A stretch of DNA of 64,000 nucleotides. It comes from Prunella strophiata. Taxonomy: Eukaryota > Chordata > Aves > Passeriformes > Prunellidae. Each line of letters starts with the position of its first letter. The stretch's first letter is position 1. Below are positions 34,421 through 47,010 of this stretch, in pieces. The position numbers and the translations under genes were made by a program. The stretch covers positions 112,435,889 to 112,499,888 of the forward strand of contig JAZBQD010000030.1 of NCBI GenBank assembly GCA_036583965.1, given 5' to 3'. Under the pieces are notes generated by a model. The model searched no databases. It saw only the letters and a program-made list of their open reading frames with translations, and was not told where the DNA came from.

Positions 34421-37400
34421 ATAAACTTCCATTCATTGCTGCCTTTGCTGAGAGCCCACGGTGCCAGGGAATGGCTCGTTCTTTAATGAAGTTTTTTATT
34501 TGTATTCTAAGTGTCGTTCTGTGAATTAACTCTGTTCTCAAGTAAGAGTTTGGAAATTACATTCTGCCCCGTTCTGCCCATGTAATTTTGAGTCCATTAG
34601 GAAAACCAGGATAGGTCTATGAACTGCACATGGAGAAATGTCACATTCCTTTGGTTTAACCCTTTGAGCACTTCCCTGGTTTCACTGAAACAAGTGAAGC
34701 AGGCAAAGACAGCTTCTCACTGGGGTGTGAAATGTAAACTTTTGTCAGGATACATACATCAGGTATGTGATTTCAGGCACACCTGAACTGATAGGAAAAC
34801 CAAGGAAGAGAAATAGATTAATTGATAGTTTCTCAATTAGAAGTAAATAAGTAAAGGCATAAACAGACCAAGACATATCTCATACAGGACAAATATATCT
34901 TATGTGTTGATTAGGTCTATTTCTTAAAGGGGATTTATAAAAACAAAGATATGGTACATTGAAATAGCAACATCAGTCCTTATTTTCTCTTTCATATGCA
35001 TATGTGGGCAAACAATGGCAAATTCTCTGAAAAAGTTTGCTAGAAAAATATCCACCAGCTCCAAAAACATTTCAGGGTTTAGAGCTTTGAACAGCATCTG
35101 TCCCCACCTCCCACAATTTAGTCCCAAAGTTAAACAAATCATATAGTAGTGGATAGAGTTACATGTTACAGGAATTTTATAAATGATCTGTCAGGGTAAG
35201 TCCTAGGTGTGATTAGTTGGACTTTTTGCTCCTGAGGTGTTACTTCCCTTTGGATTGTCATTTTTGTACCATTTGGTTCTTAGAGATAGATTCTGATAGA
35301 ATCTATCTATAGATATATAGATAGATATATTATGCATGTATATATTATGCATGTTCTCCTTCTGATGGTTTTTCAGCAGTAGTGCATGTGGGGTTCTCTC
35401 TCTTCTTTTAAATGAATTTGAGCTCTTTGTAAGGCACTAAAGAAATCTGGGTGTGTGAGTCCAATGAGGACTCACAATGATACAACCACAAGCTTAAATC
35501 CCAGATTGCTGCAGACCTGGGAGCTGTGTCTCTCATCACAAGGATGAGAGACACAAATTTTGGTTTGTTTGTCCTTTCCTGCCTGGAGCACCAGTTTGGA
35601 TCCCGCTGTTGTCGGTGTTCAAATGACAATTCTGCACAAGAGCCTGCCCTGTGAAGTGGCTTTGCTACCTGCTCTGCTGTGGGAAGTTTATTTTCTGTGC
35701 ATGCACAGGGCTGTGTAAACAAACAGAAAACCCTGGGATGGCTGTGGCAGTCCCGTTGGTTTGAACAGCAGAATACCTGGCTACTGATGAGGCAAATCCC
35801 TTCCCACTGCTCCTTCCCCAAACCCCCAGTGCTTTGCTGTCACAGCGTGAGGCTCATGGCACTGCTCTCCCTCTGCAGAGTGTTTAATTTTGATGGCTTC
35901 ACTGTGATCCCTGAACACAGCAGTTCCTCTTCCCATGGGGATCAAAAAACACGTGAGAGGCTTTTGCGGTGCTGATGGCATCTGGAAGCCCCAAACATTA
36001 CACATTACATTTCCTTTCCTCGCCTGTGCTTTACTAAATGCTCCAGGAGTTACAAGCAGGTAACAACAAAATAATTTAAAATGGTTGGGTCGAAATGAAC
36101 CTTTTTCCTTTAATATCCATTGCATTGGGGTTTTGTTCCACTATCAGGAAGCTTGTAATTTTCTTTTAAGTGAATAGTTATTTTTTTTTTTTCAGGAAAA
36201 GGCAGGCGTAAGGGCAAAACTGTATTTCTTTGAATCATGTGAGCAGCTCTGTGGAAATCTGTGTCCTGAACTGGAGGTGGAAGTTGTTGACAGGGGGTAA
36301 GGTTGGAAAGGGCCCTTTGGGCCTGATCCATATCATCTGAGGTCAGGGGGGCAGGCTTAGCCCTGAGTGCCTAAAGCTGCCCGCTGCTTTTCTGTGCAGC
36401 TGGGAAGGGATGCCAGGGATTAGTGTATGCTTTGTATGGCACTTCTCCTATACAGTTGATTTAAAATGCTTCTGTTTAAAAAAAAAAAAAAAAAAAAGTT
36501 CACACAGGGTGAATATATTTTCAGCCTGAATTATAATGTTGTTTGTCTTGGGTTGGAAGAATTACCTTTTGTGCGATAACACCACACTGGTTTTCATTAT
36601 ACCCACAACTGGCTGCTCTCACAGCCACTGGAATATTTTTTCCTTCCCAGGGTGGTTCTGGCCATGCCCTTTTTGACACACAAGTTTCCCAGGAAAACCA
36701 AGCATTTTGTCTTTTTGGCTGAAGGTTTGAGTCCAAAAAATATGTATTGATTTGTCATTTTGGAAGATAGTGGCATGTAATCTAATATATTTCCTTCACA
36801 GTGTAGTTAACTAGTGTAGGTAGAAAACTGGCAGTCTAAAATTACTTTGCTAAATTTAAATGTAAGTAAAAAGCAGGCAATAGGAAAAAAATTAAAGGGT
36901 ATATCTAAATATGGAGTTGTGGCCGTATCTGTTATATTTAAACTGCATTTTAACCTCTTCTATTTATATTCAGTGGTCTGTGTATAATCTGGAGGGGTTA
37001 ATTGAATTCAAGAAACAGCAATTTCACAATGAAACCCAAAGAGTTTATTCTGCTGCGGACACAGTACACATCCTCGCTAATCAGCAATTTATCAAAAGTA
37101 AAAAGTGTGCAGTGAGGTATTTTTGTGTTGTTTGAGAGCAAAAATGAGACTTGATCTAAAGTAAGCATGAATGGATTTGTGACATGCCTGCTTTTCCTGC
37201 CCTGCTGTGGCAGGAGGATCTCCTGCTGCCTTGGGTGACACTTTTCCTTGTGTGGAGTGTGAGATTCCACCACAGCAATTATTTTCCTTAACTTACCCCT
37301 GTTCAGAAATGCCCCCTTTTTCCTGTAGAAAGCTGCCCTGGTAAGTGGATTGTCCTTGCACGCTGCTTGCATCAGCTGCAATCCCTCCTTGGCACAGCTT

Positions 37401-38193
37401 CATTCCAACAAGAAAAAACCCATTATTCCAGGAACAAAATACATAGTTATTTTCGTTTGATAATGCATCACATAAATATTAATCGTCTGCCCAAAGAAAA
37501 AACAATAAACACATGTTTTCATTTTAGTTTGAAATAGAATCAACCTTGATAGGGGATGGTTGAAACCCCAGGGCCTCAAGCTATAGCCACACAACTCTGG
37601 CTGACCACAGTGGGTTGGGGAGTGGTTGCTGTGCACAGGTGAGGGTTTGGTTTTGCTTTGTGGCCTTCTGTGTTGATTCATTTTAATATTTAATACATGA
37701 TACAACACCCAGGTGCTTATTAAAGGGTCTTGGCAGCAGCGTTGCCTCCAGCCTTCGGAAAGATGCCGTGCTCCTGCTTGGGCACTCGGCAGCATTGGTG
37801 GGATATTCCAAAGCTGCTGCCTCTTCCAGGTGATTCTCCTGCCAACAAATATTGCCTTCAGTTGTGTTTCAGGCTTCCAAAATTTGCCTGTAGCTGGGAG
37901 CCCCACGCAGCTAATTAGTGCTGATTGGGGAGAGCAGGGCTGGCTGTTGGGGACGAGGAGCACAGCGGCCGCCGCGCGAGGCCGGCTCAGCAAAAACCAC
38001 CTCGAGTCAAATGTGGTTTCAATCAGCTCGGCTCAGACACCCAGGTTCCTGCAGGGGGTCCCTGATGGAACAGCTTCGTTTGCCTTTGCTTTTCACCTGG
38101 CAAAGGCACGGCGTGGGGAAAGCCCTGAGTGGGATCGCAGCGCCGCGGGGGCGGAAAATTGGGGTGCGGGGCTGGACGGGGAAGAGCGAAGGA
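34421..38193. other. Unique intergenic sequence with simple repeats
   Basis: No gene supported. Holds a GATA/TATC-type tract at 35284-35345 with an 11 bp perfect inverted repeat (AGATAGATTCT, 35284-35294 and 35298-35308) and a duplicated TATATTATGCATG, an A run at 36478-36497, and a small GC patch with a NotI-type GCGGCCGC at about 37966. Confidence 0.55.
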
Positions 38194-38952
38194 GCTGGGA
38201 ATGCTGCAGGGACTGGGAGCTGGGAATGCTGGAGGGACTGGGAATGCTGGAGGGACTGGGAATGCTGCAGGGACTGGGAATGCTGCAGGGGCTGGGAACT
38301 GGGAATGCTGCAGGGACTGGGAATGCTGGAGGGACTGGGAATGCTGGAGGGACTGGGAATGCTGCAGGGACTGGGAATGCTGCAGGGGCTGGGAACTGGG
38401 AATGCTGCAGGGACTGGGAATGCTGGAGGGACTGGGAATGCTGCAGGGACTGGGAATGCTGCAGGGACTGGGAACTGGGAATGCTGCAGGGACTGGGAAT
38501 TGGGAATGCTGGAGGGAGTAGGAACTGGGAATGCTGGAGAGACTGGGAGCTAGGAATGCTGTAGGGGCTGGGAATTGGGAATGCTGCACGGGCTGGGAAC
38601 TGGGAATGCTGCAGGGTCTGGGAGCTGGGAATGCTGCAGGGGCTGGGAATGCTGCAGGGTCTGGGAGCTGGGAATGCTGGAGGCACTGGGAATGCTGGAG
38701 GGGCTGGGAATGCTGGAGGGGCTGGGAACTGGGAATGCTGCAGGGTCTGGGAATTGGGAATGCTGGAGGGGCTGGGAGTTGGGAATGCTGCAGGGGCTGG
38801 GAGCTGGGAATGCTGCAGGGTCTGGGAGCTGGGAATGCTGCAGGGGCTGGGAATGCTGGAGGGATTGGGAATTGGAAATGTTGCAGGGGCTGGGAACTGG
38901 GAATGTTGCACGGACTGGGAACTGGGAATGCTGGAGGGGCTGGGAATGCTGC
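38194..38952. repeat. Minisatellite, 18/25 bp units, ~35 copies
   Basis: Tandem units of GGGAATGCTGCAGGGACT (18 bp), often with an extra GGGAACT or GGGAGCT giving 25 bp. GCTGCAG alternates with GCTGGAG. The first half is more regular; the second half (38.5-38.95 kb) shows more TCT and GGCT variants and two GTTGCA changes. Frames of 130-333 residues on both strands across it are repeat-driven. Confidence 0.95.
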
Positions 38953-41900
38953 CTGTGGCCAGCACTCAGCTCCTGCCCCAGGCAGAGCAGAGCAGGTCAC
39001 AGCCCTGGCTGGGGGCACAGGCACCCTGGTGAGGCTGTGCAGGTGTGAGTGGGGCAGGGGAAGGTTTCTCTCCTGTCATCCCAAATGCATTACCTGCTGA
39101 ATTAGCATCTTTTCCTCCTGCTTTTTACTCTCTGCAACAAGTGGTTGGTAAGGGTTTGTTTTCTTTTTTTTTTCCTTTTTGCCACTATTATGCTGTTAAA
39201 ACATGCATAGATTTATCAGCTCTTTGGGTAGTTTCATTTTTCTGGTTCTGGGAGTGTTGACATAGGAGGAGCAGCTTTTGCTGCCCTGTAGACCACTTAT
39301 AACAAAATATTTTGTGAAATCTGGTTGATTTCTTCTAATTTTTAAGGCATGTAGGCTTCCCACTTCCATAGTTTTTGCATTGAGTTGATTGCTTTTGTTT
39401 TAGTTTCTCAAGTATAGATATACATGGTATATTTGGATATACATGGATATTTGACCTGATTTGACTGAAAAAAAATCTTTCAAGAAATCACTTATATTTT
39501 AATACTCAATAGTTGTAATGCGTGCACTGTGTGATTTTAATGCAATTAAATGCACATGTAGAAATCAGGGATTTAGAAAACGGCACAATGTATCTCTTTC
39601 TGTAAATTAAATAAGAAAAAAATGACAAACAAACAATTTCATGATTTATATTTTTCTGTGTAAGTAGAAAAGGGTTTTATACAGAAGGAGGTCTTGTAGT
39701 TATGCAGAAGGAAAGGCTTCTTAGCAAAATTCCGTTTTCTAAGGAGGCTTTGTCAGTTCTGAATAAACCCTGCAATAAATTTAAACCTGGTGGTTTAAAA
39801 TTCTGTTTATAAAACGGACTGCTCTCTATAGAGTTCACAAATTATACACAAAGGATTACCTACTAAAGTAACATAAAGATGTTGCATTGCAGCATGCACT
39901 GAGACTAAGCTGAAAAATCTGCTTGGAAAAGCAGCTGATCTGCAGGACTTGCAAAGCAGACTTGGGAAAAGTTCTCCATCATTTCTCCTAAAGAACTGCT
40001 GTTGCTGTTCCATTGATTGTTCTGATTGTAGTTGGCCTCTTCAAAGAGTTATAGAAGGGGCTTTTTTTTTTTACACAGGCTTGTGCAAAAATTTGCATTA
40101 AAAACAGGTTTGGAAAAGGAACAAATAAAGGTTTTATTACCACATTAAGATAAGATAAAGGATTTAATATCAAATCAAGATCTAGTTTAGTCCTGGTCGA
40201 TATCTTGAGCCTTTTCTTAAATTTCATTACTTTTGCCCAGAATGTGAAGCTGGGAATTCAGGCTGGTGCTCTTTTGCTACATTTATGAGTTCTCTGGTAT
40301 TTTTATGTATTTATAGCAAACAGTCTGTAGCAGTCTCTGTATCTCTTGCAAACCAAGACCAGCCAAATCATCTGTCACCAATATGTGTGTCAACATCCTG
40401 ACACCACCACGGGCACTGTCTTTTGTAGGCACCTCCAAGGCTTCATTTCAGCAGAGCAATTCATCACCCTCTTGAAATGAAGAGCTTGAAGAAACCTGAA
40501 CCTGGCCTCTTCCTTCTGCTGTGCAGAGAAGTCAGTTCTAAGTGATGAGACTGAAAAATGGCTTTAGGAGGGTAGGATTCACCTCACCTCGCTGTAGCCA
40601 TCCAAAAATCCAGGATCTGGCTGACAGCAGTTGTGTAAATTCCAGCCTGGCCAGAGGACAGGGTAATCTTGCCAGTCTGAGACAGTGATGCTCATTTGGG
40701 AAAGGCACTGAAGGTGCAGAAGATGGTCCAGCAGCTTGGGTAGGATTGGGGTTGCAGGACTGGGTATTTTGGCTTTTACGTGGCTGGCATGGAGTGCCCT
40801 GAATTCTGCATCCAGAGACAAATCCAGGCCTTCCAGCAGCTGATCTTAGGGAGACTGAAGGAAAAAATGTAAGTAAAATATAGCAGAGAGACCAGATGAA
40901 TAATACAGTCTGAGTGGAAATTATTATTATTATTGCTTGCTTATAATTTTAATTTTAAAGTTTAATTTTAAGTAAACATGACAGTTTAATTTTTACTGTC
41001 GAGCTTCCTTTTTGTTTAGAAATAGAAACATTAGAAATAGCAACAGAAAACCTTTTTATGCTTTCTGCACTGCTCTCTTAACTTCTTTGAAAAACTGAGT
41101 AAGAAAATATTAGCTATCATTTCAGCTTCAGAGTAATATAGGAATGGATTAATGCTGCTGCCTTTCTCTTAGGAGTCTGTTCTGCTCTTGAAGAAAATAG
41201 TAACAACCATTTAAAGTGATTTTTTTTTAGGCTGGTCCAACTGTATAGATGACAGCCTTGGGTCTATACTTTACTTAAATCTCTCGAAGCACAACTTTGG
41301 AAGGCTCATTTTGGACAGGCCATGAGCTTTTTGCTTTTCAGGGGCAGTTTTTAGCCCCTTGCTGCCAGTGGTCCCTGCAAGGAGCACAGCTGAGCTGCGG
41401 AGCTGCAGCCAGAGCAGCTCTGCACGGAGCCAGTGGGGAAGGAGGGGCGAGCTCCGTGTTTGTTATTTGCTTGTGATTTCCATGACAGTTTACAGGAGAC
41501 AGAGTTGTAACCAAATGTGAGCCCAGGGAGCTCGGCCTGTGGTCTGTCTGCAGAGCAGGAATGTGGGATGGGGGGTCAGGATCAGGTTGTTGAAGGATGC
41601 AGGAGCCAAGGTGAAGGGAATTTGGGCTGTCCTCCACTCCTGGCCCTCTGGGCTAACACCTCCCTTGTGTGATGTGGCATTTGTGGCATTGGGGTGGTGC
41701 ACTGCCCCCTCAGCCACCCACAGGGGCACATCCAGCCCTCCCTCCTGCCCCTCGGGCTCATCCTGACAAGGTTTTGGTCCAAGACAGGATTTAAATAACT
41801 CCCTCTTTGCTGTGCTGGTTCCGCAGGACTAGAGAGGAGTAAGAAGTACTCAAAATCTATTTTGGTCACTAAAGTAAGCAGACATGACTCAGAATACTCA

Positions 41901-43696
41901 CTGGGAACAGATCTGCTGGATGAAAAGGTGCCATTTTTACATAGTCACTTTTCTGACTGTGGCCTTTAAACCCTTACAAAAATAGAATCCTTTCTCTGGC
42001 ACTTCTTTTGGAAGGCAGGGACGGGAGTGAGAGCGAGGCCGTTCGCTGTGCTCCAGCCCCTCCTTCGGAACCAGACAAACCGTGCACGCTTTGTAAGGCA
42101 AACATAACATGTGTTTAACACCAGGAAGAGCAGAAAGAAGGCATTTGAAATTCCTGGGGAGGGGATTTGGCCTTGGATAGTTTTACCATTTGCAGTGGAA
42201 AAGCGTGATCCCTCATTCCTGCTGTGTTACGCTTGGATAAATTCCGGTCAGCTGCTCTGCGCCGGTTTCTGACATCGCCGTGTCCCTGCAGGAGCAGGCT
42301 GGGATCAGTGGGCTTCTCTGGAGCATGGAGAGGCTCTGTGTGACCACTGCCTCTGGTTCCTCTTGGACTGAGTGGCCTTGGCTAAAAACGAGCCTGAAAC
42401 CACACTGACGTAATCCGTGTTTATGGACCTGCGAGGAAACAAATCATCGCTGGCAACCAGAGCCCCAGCCTGGTTGTCCCTCACATGAGGGGTGAGTTCC
42501 CCCCACACTGGGGAGCCCAGGGCCCCTCCAGCTCCTGGGGAGGCTGATGGAGCCCAGTCCAAGCAGATCCCCATCCCTGCATTCCATGGAAAGGATTAGC
42601 AATCATTTCACAAGAAGTCACTGCCGGCTAAGTAGGTGATACTGAATTTTTGAACTCTTCTCGTCTCTTTCTCGTTTTTAATGGTTTGGTAGGAAGCTGG
42701 AGCCTGGCTGGTGCACAGAAACTCAAAACCCATGGTGTAAGCACACCACATGTGCTCCTGGGTGTTTGACAGTCCTGTTGTTCTCCTTTGGAGCATTGCT
42801 CTCTTGAAAAGAAAAACAACAAACTCTTTTTAACATATTTACCACTTTCACTTGGTTTGACATGGAGAAAGAACACCAACCCATAAATTCCTCTTCTCTC
42901 CTTTGTAGCAGAATATGCCTGTGAAAGAGTTTGAAAACTCTGAATTTCAGTTCAGTGGATGAAATCTTTTCCTTGCTGAAGTGGCTGAAGCTTCTCTGCT
43001 GGCTTTCAAGGGAGCAAAGCTCTTCAGCTGAAGTGTTTCTTCCTCATGGTTCCACTGGGGCTGGAAAGCCCTGGAATTGTTCTCACTGCTGATTTCCTAA
43101 AGCTTTAATTCTCCCCCAGTTACTACAGCATTTAAAGGCATCTGTCTTTTTCTGCACAGGAAACAACCACTGCTTTTTCTCTTGATAAAATTTCCCTTGT
43201 ATGAGCTCAGAGAATTTCCACTTTCTCTGTGTGGGCTCATCTTTCATAGAGGAGGAGACGTGGGTCATACGCCTGCAGATCTCACAACTCCCTCCTGCTC
43301 CATCTCTGGCCTCAGTCCCTTGGCAGGCAGGAGTCAGTGGAGATTTTCTGTCAAGGTCTCCTGTCTTAATTCCTGGTAGCTTCCTCTTGCTAGGGAATCC
43401 TATATTTTCTGGTTTAAATTTGAAAGGTGTTTTGGATATGATGACATTTACAGCCAAAGCACATCACCTCTAATATTGTCTCCTTCTCTTGATGCAAGTC
43501 AGGTGATCTCAACAGGCAGGAAAAGGGAGGAAAAAGCCCAGCAAGCTTGTGGGACACACAGGATTGTCACCAACCTGGCACTGAATGGCTCTGGGGATGC
43601 TCCTCCCTTCTCATCCCCACTTGTGTTGTCTGAAGGGAATCTTTTCAACTCCAGTGTTTGAGTAGAGCTGGTTTAGAAGTTCCCTGTGCTGCAGAA
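38953..43696. other. Unique intergenic sequence
   Basis: About 4.7 kb. Short frames do not resemble known proteins. No CR1 or LTR recognised. A CRE-like TGACGTAAT word occurs at about 42407. Confidence 0.45.
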
Positions 43697-44470
43697 ACAC
43701 AGAATCATTAAGGCTGGAAACCTCCAAAATCATCAAATCCAAACTGACTGATGCCCACCACATCACCTAGCCCAGAACACTCACTCAGTGCCACCTCCAG
43801 GTGACACCTGCAGGGATGGGCACTGCAAAGCTCCCTGGGCAGCCCCTGCCAAGGCCTGAGCAGCCTTTCCATGGGCAAATTCCTGCTGCTGGCCAAGCTG
43901 AGCCTGCCCTGGCCCAGCCTGAGGCCGTTCCCTCTGCTCCTGTCCCTGTTCCCTGGAGCAGAGCCCGACCCCCCCGGCTGTGCCCTCCTGGCAGGGACTT
44001 GTGCAGAGCCACAAGGGCCCCCTGAGCCTCCTTTGCTCCAGGCTCAGCCCCTTCCCAGCTCCCTGAGGGATTCTCCATTCCCTTCCCAGCTCCCTCAGGG
44101 ATTCTCCAGCCCCTTCCCAGCTCCCTCAGGGATTCTCCATTCCCTTCCCAGCTCCCTCAGGAATTCTCCAGCCCCTTCCCAGCTCCCTCAGGAATTCTCC
44201 AGCCCCTTCCCAGCTCCCTCAGGAATTCTCCATTCCCTTCCCAGCTCCCTCAGGGATTCTCCATTCCCTTCCCAGCTCCCTCAGGGATTCTCCATTCCCT
44301 TCCCAGCTCTGTTCCCTGCCCTGGACACGCTCCAGCCCCTCCAGGGCTCTCCTGCAGGACCAGAACTGGACACAGCCCTGGAGGGGCCTCTCAGAGGCAG
44401 CACAGAGGGACAATCCCTGCCCTGCTCCTGCTGCACACACAATTCCTCACCCAGGGACTGAGGGAATGAA
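43697..44470 (-). mobile_element. CR1 LINE fragment with internal minisatellite
   Basis: Reverse-complement CR1: AACACAGAATCATTAAGGC tail, CCTCCAAAATCATCAAATCC, GGGATGGGCACTGCAAAGC, GGGCAAATTCCTGCTGCTGG, a CCTCCTTTGCTCCAGGCTC block, then the tandem repeat, then GGACACGCTCCAGCCCC, GACCAGAACTGGACACAGC and AGAGGGACAATCCCTGCC. Apart from the expanded repeat, the element is in normal CR1 order. Confidence 0.92.
44052..44312. repeat. Minisatellite of ~31 bp unit inside CR1 (copy 2)
   Basis: About eight regular units of CAGCTCCCTCAGG(G/A) plus ATTCTCCA(TT/GC)CCCTTCC, ending in CAGCTCTGTTCCC where ordinary CR1 resumes. The unit is shared with 675-1320. Confidence 0.95.
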
Positions 44471-46892
44471 TGAGGCACTTGGCTTCTAGGTGAACTAAAT
44501 GTTTCTATTGTAGTGCTATAATTACAAGGGTTTTAAATTAGGTATTGACAGCAGTTGAGAGCTGGTTCTCCACTGTGCTGCTGGCAGGCACTGAGATGTG
44601 TACCAGCTCCTACGGGGAGCAGGCTGTGAGAATAACTCATTAACCAGTTACTCCACATGTGCTGTGAGGGCTGCTGGGGGTCTGGAAGACATTAAGATGT
44701 GGTCTGAGACAGGGCTGCACAGGAAAGGCAACAAATCACCCCAGAGAGGCAGATCCCCACTCCCACCCTGCTGCCAGGTACGTGCCCGTGTCACCCTGAG
44801 CCAGGGAGCTGTGCTGGGATCCAGTTCCCTCTCCCTCCTGGGGTGAGCCCAGATTGGTGAACTCTGAGTATTTGCACGTGAGGGGAATTTTTGCATGGCC
44901 ACATCCACGTGGAGCAAGTCTTTTGCTGTTAAGGAAGATGAATATTTGCCTGTTCTTCATGTGCTTTGCAGCATGGGATGGGCTGAGGGATGCTGTTCCA
45001 CATCCGTGTTTCCAGAGGTAATGAATGCTACAGGGAAGCAGGCAGCAGTGAGCCCATTTCCTTCTCAGTGGGAGGAAAGTAGTCATTCAGGAGACCATTA
45101 AACATTAGAAATACCTCTGCGAGGTCCCTACAAAGACACACTCCATTTAGATTAAAGTCCCCTAGGGCCAATTACCTGGGAAGAACATAAGAACTTAAAC
45201 AAAAGCTGAGTTAGGTATGCTGCCCACCAATGGCTTCCAGCAAGAATGGATGTAGTGAGGAAACACTCGTGTGTGTTGTGAAAGTGAGAACACTGAGAGT
45301 AGGTCTGTGTAATAACCCACTTTTACTGTTCCCCCAGGATCAGCGTGCACAGGAAATTTCTGTGGCATGCTTGCTTTTCCTGGAGATGACAGCAAGCCCT
45401 TTGGCAACCACTTTGTTTGATACTTTTCAAAATGTTAGGCTGTTGTTTTATGAACGTGCTATGATTTTTTGGCTGCCAGAGCCTTTGCTGCTTGGCTTTC
45501 TACCCTTCCTAAAGTTGCCCATTCCCATTCCAGCCCTGGATACTTCTCCATGAGTGCCCTTAGGTAGTTGTGATGATGCCTCTGTTTTTCTCCATGTCGC
45601 TGCTTGGGATGGGGCTTGAAAAAAAAGGGAAGCCAACAAAAGTCCTTTATGATCCTGGTGTGAAAATAACCTCCTATGGCCTGTGCTTGTCTGTGTGGGT
45701 GGCTCTGGACTCCTGGAGATGGAGTATTCACTCAAATACATTTGAAACACTTTGTTTCTGTGAATGTTTTCTAAGAGTGGGCTGAGTATTTTGCACAAGA
45801 TTACAAGGCAGAGTTTGATCCCAACTCTGGGGTTAAAACCTGCCTTTGCTTCAGGCTGCTAGACCCTGATTTTATTTGAGCATTCAGCTATTTACAGTTA
45901 GACCTGAGCACCAGAATGCACTGATCCTTCAGGCAAGGGATTTTGAAAATGAGTCAGTTTTAAGACACTGGAGCAACATGTTCCTTAAAGTGTTTACTGA
46001 TGCAAATTGCTGCCTGGTCTTGAAATGGCCTCCTCCCTTTAACATCATAAAAGAGCTCTCTTAAGAGAAGACACAATAAACAGTCTGAGGTCTAATAAGT
46101 GAACAAGCAAGGCTGAAAGGTTTTAAAATACTGCTTGCTTAAATAAGAGTCATTAACATTGTAACTGATAATGAGAAAAATGCTCATGCCATTAGTGGTT
46201 TACCACTTTGGTTCTGAGAGGATAAAAACAGCTTCGTAAAAGAGACCGCAGTCTGTCCATTTTCAGCCTCAGCACAGGGCAAACGCTTCAGGAAAAATAC
46301 AAACCCCATAATTTGAAATAATAATTTAGTATTTGTGTTTGGGCTGCATGCTCTAAATGCCTTTTGAACGCAGGAGAGTGTGGTGATGTGTGAGCCCCAG
46401 CACTGCCTTGGTGCCGTGGTGGGACATTGGCTCATCCACCTGCTGGGAGCAGTGCAGGAGCAGCCTCTGCCTTCCTCTGGCATCCCCATCTGCATGGGGA
46501 AAGCTGAATTTGCATTTTACATGTAGTAGCCCAAGGCTCAGTAGGTCCTTGAGGCCATCCTGGGATCCTTCCTGCAGTGGCCTTGCTGTTTCCTGCTGCA
46601 GGACTAGGGAAGTTTTTGGCAAATGGTGAAATTTTAGCTTCCCAGCTTGGCTTTCTGCTGGAGGGAATAAAAGGTGCTGGGTCTGGGAGGCACTTGGTGC
46701 CTCAGGGCACTGCTGGGACTTGGTGGCTGAGGAGCAGTGGCAGCAGCAGTGGTGGGACCTTGTTCAACTTGACCACCTGGGACAGGTGAGCTCTTCTTTG
46801 AGGGTGGTTCCTTCTTCTTCTGCACCTCTTCCTCCTCTGGGCCCTGTCTCCTGCTCAGTGTGTGGGGCCTTGTGATGACCTCAGCCAGGACT
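44471..46892. other. Unique intergenic sequence
   Basis: No gene, CR1 or LTR recognised in these 2.4 kb. Confidence 0.45.
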
Positions 46893-46960
46893 TTGACACA
46901 ATCACAGAATGAATGAGTTGACTTGGAAAGGGACCTTCAAGATCATCTTGTTCCAACCCT
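46893..46960 (-). mobile_element. CR1 LINE 3' stub
   Basis: CACAATCACAGAATGAATG tail, then GACTTGGAAAGGGACC, then AAGATCATCTTGTTCCAACC. It ends at the centre of a fold-back duplication of its own sequence. Confidence 0.88.
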
Positions 46961-47005
46961 GAAGAAAACCTGGTGTTTTCTTGGGGGTTGGAACAAGATG
47001 ATCTT
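46939..47005. repeat. Fold-back inverted duplication of a CR1 3' end
   Basis: A perfect 21 bp arm at 46939-46959 is repeated in reverse complement at 46985-47005. Inside it a second pair of arms, AAGAAAAC (46962-46969) and GTTTTCTT (46975-46982), encloses the loop CTGGT. Together they make a near-continuous 29 bp stem with one two-base mismatch. Confidence 0.96.
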
Positions 47006-47010
47006 TAAAA

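Noticed and set aside
38023..39024. 333-codon minus-strand frame rich in Pro/Ser/Gln
   Set aside because: It is the translation of the 18/25 bp minisatellite, and the opposite strand is equally open.
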